The notes beneath the pieces were generated by a model. It saw nothing but the letters and a program-made list of their open reading frames with translations, searched no databases and was not told where the DNA came from. From Candidatus Woesearchaeota archaeon (GTDB lineage: Archaea; Nanobdellota; Nanobdellia; Woesearchaeales; ARS49), in assembly GCA_016203345.1 (NCBI GenBank), contig JACQMZ010000004.1, positions 1 through 5,468 of the forward strand: 5,468 nt of DNA, given 5' to 3'. The position numbers were made by a program, and so were the translations under genes. This document shows positions 4,890 to 5,468 of the stretch, one piece after another (the first letter of the stretch is position 1; each line of letters opens with the position of its first letter).

Positions 4890-5414
4890 ATGGCAGTGTA
4901 TGACTTCGTGTTTGCTGGAATGGCGTGGTTCATTGAAACCATTGGTGTAGCGATCATTTCCCTTTTCTTGGGTTTTATTCTGGCGAATGGCGCTGCCCGG
5001 CTGGCACAGGAGGTTTTTGCTCATGCGGAAGTAAATCGTCTGCTGAGAAAGACTGGCGTCATGGCTGATGTTGAGCAGTTTCTGGTGCGCCTGGTCAGGA
5101 TCAGCGCGTATGCAGTGACGTGTCTTCTGGTGTTGTGGCATTTGGGCATGTTGTGGTATGTCACCGTGGCGGTTCTTGGGCTGCTGATCGTGTTTTGTGT
5201 TGCAGAAATACTCATTAACTTGCTTGATATTCTTCCAAATGTGTTGTTCGGCTTGTTGGTTATGCGCAGGCGCCGGTACGTTGCTGGTCAAGAGGTGCGC
5301 GTGGATGGCGTGGCTGGGCGTGTTCGAAACGTGTACTTGACAGAACTGACGGTAAGCACGCCAAACGGCGACATGATCTCAGTGCCGTATTGGTATTTGT
5401 ATCGACAGAAGTGA
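4890..5414 (+). CDS. Short MscS-like mechanosensitive channel family protein
   Basis: This 174-aa integral membrane protein has predicted membrane helices at about 8-32, 71-88 and 90-110, and then an amphipathic pore-helix-like segment ending LPNVLFGLLVM before four arginines (126-129). The C-terminal 130-171 looks like the MscS beta domain: GQEVRVDGVAGRVRNVYLTE, then STPNGDMISVPYWYL, equivalent to the family's GD-V-V-G--G-V--I-L--T----DG--I-IPN. The usual IPN Asn is Tyr167. MscS-type channels open under membrane tension to release solutes. This protein stops right after the beta domain and lacks the alpha/beta cytoplasmic cage of E. coli MscS (about 286 aa), so conduction is inferred only. 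The ATG at 4890 is supported by the TATA box 26 nt upstream. Confidence 0.75.
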   Translation: MAVYDFVFAGMAWFIETIGVAIISLFLGFILANGAARLAQEVFAHAEVNRLLRKTGVMADVEQFLVRLVRISAYAVTCLLVLWHLGMLWYVTVAVLGLLIVFCVAEILINLLDILPNVLFGLLVMRRRRYVAGQEVRVDGVAGRVRNVYLTELTVSTPNGDMISVPYWYLYRQK

Positions 5415-5434
5415 AAATCGCAGAGCGGAAAACT

Positions 5435-5467
5435 CTATTCGTACTTGTTTAGCTCTCCTGTGAGTAC
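5435..5467 (-). CDS. Possible C-terminus of a converging gene
   Basis: On the minus strand, from the right edge, one frame reads VLTGELNKYE and then a TAG at 5437-5435. It is hydrophilic and protein-like, and a gene ending 20 nt from the converging stop at 5414 would fit the dense layout. Ten residues are too few to identify a family or to exclude chance. Confidence 0.2.
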   Translation of the reverse strand, partial: VLTGELNKYE

Positions 5468-5468
5468 G

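Noticed and set aside
4710..5291. 193-aa minus-strand frame crossing the divergent promoter and the MscS-like gene
   Set aside because: Runs antisense through the membrane protein and through the promoter region; its His/Gln/Asn-rich translation has no recognisable motif.
1..5468. Mobile element, defence system or novel multi-gene system
   Set aside because: No transposase, integrase, toxin-antitoxin, nuclease or CRISPR gene is visible; apart from the unrecognised 2592-2836 candidate and the unidentified C-terminal fragment at 5435-5467, the genes belong to recognisable families.

Overview
The window looks like a compact archaeal chromosome segment, with translation and ribosome-associated genes packed on both strands. 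The archaeal assignment rests on four things: an aIF5B-type initiation factor that lacks the long bacterial IF2 N-terminus, a DRG/Rbg-type GTPase with a TGS domain, a stand-alone MCT-1/Tma20-type PUA protein, and a DUF371 protein, a family known mainly from archaea. TATA-like boxes sit about 26 nt before several start codons, which also fits. A DPANN-type lineage is possible given the short genes and repeat-filled spacers, but the sequence alone does not prove it.

Layout: positions 1-201 are non-coding, with two inverted repeats followed by a TATA box. aIF5B (202-1944, +) converges on a NOL1/NOP2/fmu-type small RNA-binding protein (2029-2517, -), with a hairpin repeat between their stop codons. 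A 74-bp divergent promoter region follows. After it, a small plus-strand gene (2592-2836) appears frameshifted and overlaps the 3' end of the next minus-strand gene. A minus-strand series then reads from right to left: DRG GTPase (4825 to 3731), DUF371 (3676 to 3269) and Tma20-like PUA protein (3245 to 2790). A second divergent promoter at about 4860 separates this series from a short MscS-like membrane protein (4890-5414, +). The last ~30 bases may hold the C-terminus of a converging minus-strand gene.

Functionally, aIF5B, the Tma20/MCT-1 homologue, the DRG GTPase and the NOL1/fmu PUA-type protein all belong to families that act on the ribosome or its RNA. This is therefore a translation/ribosome-biogenesis neighbourhood, with DUF371 as an uncharacterised member and the MscS-like protein as an unrelated neighbour.

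I see no defence island, mobile element, CRISPR array, tRNA or rRNA. The points that stand out are a recurring intergenic inverted repeat with GAGCG-rich loops placed at gene ends, a constant TATA-to-start distance that predicts leaderless mRNAs, and the probable one-base lesion in the 2592 gene.
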